Shown piece after piece: positions 6,514 through 8,864 of a stretch of 8,864 nt of DNA. The notes under the pieces are model-generated. The model worked only from the letters and a program-made list of their open reading frames with translations. It was not told the origin of the DNA and did not search any database. Source of the stretch: Bacteroidota bacterium (lineage in GTDB: Bacteria > Bacteroidota > Ignavibacteria > UBA10030 > UBA6906); assembly GCA_003541875.1 (NCBI GenBank), contig DPLS01000077.1, positions 1 to 8,864 of the forward strand, in the 5' to 3' direction. Both the position numbers and the translations under genes were made by a program. Each line of letters begins with the position of its first letter. Position 1 is the first letter of the stretch.

Positions 6514-8864
6514 ATGAAATCGCTCTACTCTCCTTTCTCTCTCTCTGTTTGCTTCCTCCTCCTCGGCGCCAGCGCATGGGGCCAAGCCCCGCCCGTGCCG
6601 AATGCGACACAGCCGTCGAGCATTGCCGATTCCAGTTTCATTGCGACCTGGGACGCTTCGTCAGGTGCAACGGAGTACTTCATCGATGTGGCAACGGATC
6701 CTGCTTTCACATCTCTCGTTGTCAATAACCTCGCCGTTGGCAACGTGCTGACGTATCCGGTCTCGACCCTGAGTCCGGGAATGCTCTACTACTATCAGGT
6801 GCGCGCCGCAAATGCCGAAGGAACGAGCGGCAATTCAAACGCGATTATGGTAAACACGACCAGTGCGATCCACAACGTCACACAGAGCACATTTCATCCC
6901 ACCATCCAGGCAGGTGTAGACGCGGCAACAGCGAATGATCAGATTAGCGTTGGTGCCGGAACCTACACAGGGCCGATAGCCGTGAGCAAGTCTCTCACGT
7001 TGAAGGGCACAAACGCCACGATCGAAGCGCCGCCGGATTTCGGAACGAACGCCGCGTACAATCATACGCTGACACATTTCAATCCTGAGCGGGCCGTCGT
7101 GTACATCGGTGCAGGGGGAAGTCCGATCAATGTTGTAATGGACGGATTCGTGGTGGATGGAAAGAGACTGGGTCCACACATTTCCCAGTCCGTTGGCTAT
7201 GCAGGCATTCTTGTAGAACAGTGTGTAGTGACGATTACGAACAATACCGTCAGGAATGTGTTGCCGTCTCTCGCTGATAGCGCCAGCAGCACATGGGAAG
7301 CGTCGAAGCGTTGGAACGGACGAGGAATCCATCTCAGGGGAGATGGTACAGAGGGGACGATTTCGAACAACTACCTTGAGCACATCAATCGCTTCCACAT
7401 CCTGATCGATGCCAGTGACGATGGCACAGCCGCGGGCGTTTCACCCCGGGCCACCGTGTCCAACAATACGATCGTTGGCAAGGGGATCTATGATGGCGGA
7501 CAGAAAGGCATCTGGTTCGACAACGGTGCGTGGGGCACGGCGAGCGGCAACACCATTTCAGCGATGGACTATGTGTCGGCGACTCTGGAGCCAGACCGCG
7601 CAACCTGCATTACCTCCTTCAAAGGGAGTCTCGATCCAGCCCATCATCGCACGTTCGCAGGAAACATGCTGAGTGCCTCAACGATGACTAACAACAAAGG
7701 ATTCTATATTCAGGGGACGGATGACGTTGTTGCAGACAATACGATCACAGGTTTCCGGTGGGGGATTGAAGTCCATGATGGACCGGGCACCAGTGCTGTT
7801 CGGAATGCGATCATTGGAGGGCAAGTTGGTGCGATCGTAGTCTCTGATCTAGATCCGGGCTATGCGCAGTCTGTGAAGATCGGTGGTGCTCTTGCCGACA
7901 AGAACACTATCACGGGACAGAACCCGGCAGTTTCGGGCGGGAGTGCTATTACGGTGTCGTTCAGAGATCTCTCCGGCTCGTCGTTCTTTAGCACGATCCC
8001 TGTTGATGCGACGTACAACGACTTTGGCGTGTACACAGCGGGTGAAGTGGCGCAGCGGGTGTTTGACGTGAATGACTCGACAAGCATCGGGCTCGCCACT
8101 GTCAACTATACCCCGTTCTATGCCCCGATTCCGTCCGCGCCAAACGCAACAGCGGGAACTGTTGTGGCTCAGACGCAGTTCCAGGCGAATTGGGATGCAG
8201 TGTCAGGAGCAGCGGGCTACCGGTTGGATGTGTCATCAGCCTCAGACTTCTCATCGTACGTCAACGGATATCAGGACAAGCCGGCTGCCGGGACCGATGA
8301 TCTGGTTACGGGCCTCACGGCGAATGCGACATATCATTATCGGGTACGCGCCGAGAATACCGGAGGAACGAGCGGCAACTCCATCGTGATCGATGTAACG
8401 ACACTCCCCAATGCGCCGTCTGTGCCGACAGCGACAGCGGCAACTGGTGTGGCGCAGACGCAATTCCAGGCAACTTGGGATCCAGTGTCAGGAGCAGCGG
8501 GCTATCGGTTGGATGTGGCATCAGCGTCAGATTTCTCATCGTACGTCAGCGGATATCAGGACAAGCCGATTGCCGGGACCAACGAGCTGGTTACGGGTGT
8601 CACGGCGAACACGGCATATCATTATCGGGTACGCGCGGAGAATACCGGAGGAACGAGCGGCAACTCCATCGTGATCGATGTAACGACACTCCCCAATGCG
8701 CCGTCTGTTCCCACAGCAACAGTGGCAATCGGTGTGGCTGAGACGCAGTTCCAGGCAACTTGGGATCCAGTGTCAGGAGCAACGGGTTATCGCTTGGATG
8801 TGTCAACAGCATCAGACTTCTCATCATACGTCAGCGGATATCAGGACAAGCCGGTTGCCGGGAC
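6514..8864 (+). CDS. Large secreted protein with FnIII domains and a beta-helix (3' end outside window)
   Basis: The frame is open from ATG 6514 to the window edge (783 codons, no stop), so it is incomplete at the C-terminus. GGAG at 6505-6508 lies 5 bases before the ATG. Seen: a Sec signal peptide (about 1-23; hydrophobic SVCFLLLGASAWGQA) and a fibronectin type III domain (about 26-116, with TWDASSGATEYFIDVATD and YYYQVRAANAEGTSGNS). A right-handed parallel beta-helix of the pectate-lyase/NosD type follows (about 118-536). It opens with FHPTIQAGVDAA...VGAGTYTG and SKSLTLKG, repeats ITNNTVRN, TISNNYLEH, TVSNNTIVG and ADNTITG rungs, and closes with VFDVNDSTSIGLATVNYTPF. From residue 538 come tandem FnIII domains (two complete, a third cut off). 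The protein is likely exported and may bind or act on polysaccharide, or serve as a surface adhesin (inference). Polysaccharide lyase activity is not shown. In Bacteroidota-type bacteria such proteins often end in a type IX sorting domain, which would lie beyond the window. Confidence 0.9.
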   Translation, partial: MKSLYSPFSLSVCFLLLGASAWGQAPPVPNATQPSSIADSSFIATWDASSGATEYFIDVATDPAFTSLVVNNLAVGNVLTYPVSTLSPGMLYYYQVRAANAEGTSGNSNAIMVNTTSAIHNVTQSTFHPTIQAGVDAATANDQISVGAGTYTGPIAVSKSLTLKGTNATIEAPPDFGTNAAYNHTLTHFNPERAVVYIGAGGSPINVVMDGFVVDGKRLGPHISQSVGYAGILVEQCVVTITNNTVRNVLPSLADSASSTWEASKRWNGRGIHLRGDGTEGTISNNYLEHINRFHILIDASDDGTAAGVSPRATVSNNTIVGKGIYDGGQKGIWFDNGAWGTASGNTISAMDYVSATLEPDRATCITSFKGSLDPAHHRTFAGNMLSASTMTNNKGFYIQGTDDVVADNTITGFRWGIEVHDGPGTSAVRNAIIGGQVGAIVVSDLDPGYAQSVKIGGALADKNTITGQNPAVSGGSAITVSFRDLSGSSFFSTIPVDATYNDFGVYTAGEVAQRVFDVNDSTSIGLATVNYTPFYAPIPSAPNATAGTVVAQTQFQANWDAVSGAAGYRLDVSSASDFSSYVNGYQDKPAAGTDDLVTGLTANATYHYRVRAENTGGTSGNSIVIDVTTLPNAPSVPTATAATGVAQTQFQATWDPVSGAAGYRLDVASASDFSSYVSGYQDKPIAGTNELVTGVTANTAYHYRVRAENTGGTSGNSIVIDVTTLPNAPSVPTATVAIGVAETQFQATWDPVSGATGYRLDVSTASDFSSYVSGYQDKPVAG
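6537..6546 (+). repeat. CT dinucleotide run inside the signal peptide
   Basis: Five CT units lie within a longer pyrimidine-rich tract (about 6522-6574) that encodes the Ser/Leu-rich signal peptide of the secreted protein. Gain or loss of one unit would shift the frame right after the start. Confidence 0.6.
8125..8864 (+). repeat. Tandem 285-bp repeats encoding FnIII domains
   Basis: The units are 8125-8409, 8410-8694 and 8695-8864 (cut by the window edge). The phase is fixed by GGATATCAGG at 8266, 8551 and 8836, exactly 285 bases (95 codons) apart. Units 1 and 2 share an uninterrupted identical 71 bases, running from each unit's end into the next (8353-8423 and 8638-8708), including third codon positions. 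This points to recent duplication or ongoing gene conversion. The first FnIII domain of the protein (6589-6861) is related only at the protein level. Confidence 0.9.

Noticed and set aside
6835..7398. 187-codon minus-strand ORF opposite the beta-helix
   Set aside because: Shadow of the strong plus-strand frame; its Cys/Arg-rich composition is typical of antisense translation.
8125..8864. CRISPR array or diversity-generating retroelement repeats
   Set aside because: The 285-bp units are contiguous coding FnIII domains without spacers. No reverse transcriptase or template repeat is present.

Overview
The window looks like chromosomal DNA of a free-living Gram-negative bacterium of moderate GC (roughly half). 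A Bacteroidota/Chlorobi/Ignavibacteria-like host is my best guess. It rests on the secreted fibronectin-III plus beta-helix protein at the right end, the membrane-anchored diheme cytochrome c, and the sparse gene packing. No rRNA, tRNA or other phylogenetic marker is present, so this is inference only.

Left part (1-2464): a minus-strand diheme c-type cytochrome (271-1272) diverges from a plus-strand pair of small genes. These are a 98-residue NIPSNAP/ABM-like dimeric alpha-beta barrel protein (1757-2053) and a 92-residue DUF1059-like protein with a Sec signal peptide (2131-2409). Both small genes have strong Shine-Dalgarno sites. A sigma70-like promoter (1500-1527) lies about 230 bases upstream of the first, and a GC-rich hairpin follows the second.

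Middle (2465-4014): about 620 bases without a convincing gene, then a monocistronic unit. That unit is a 263-residue protein I cannot assign (3089-3880), with an excellent ribosome binding site and a good intrinsic terminator (3983-4014). The terminator is 20/24 identical to the hairpin after the DUF1059 gene.

Decayed stretch (4015-6513): about 2.5 kb with no gene that is certainly intact. It holds a minus-strand gene remnant with a clear single-base frameshift (4435-5023), a possible 54-codon minus-strand ORF (4099-4263), stop-interrupted coding-like frames on the minus strand around 5.0-5.45 kb, and two short plus-strand ORFs (5742-5960 and 6043-6294). The second of these faintly resembles the phage DUF2635 family.

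Right end (6514-8864, running off the window): a large secreted protein. It has a signal peptide, one fibronectin type III domain, a pectate-lyase-type parallel beta-helix of about 400 residues, then a tandem array of very similar fibronectin type III domains encoded by 285-bp DNA repeats. The array continues past the window edge. I found no CRISPR array, insertion sequence, tRNA or recognised defence system.
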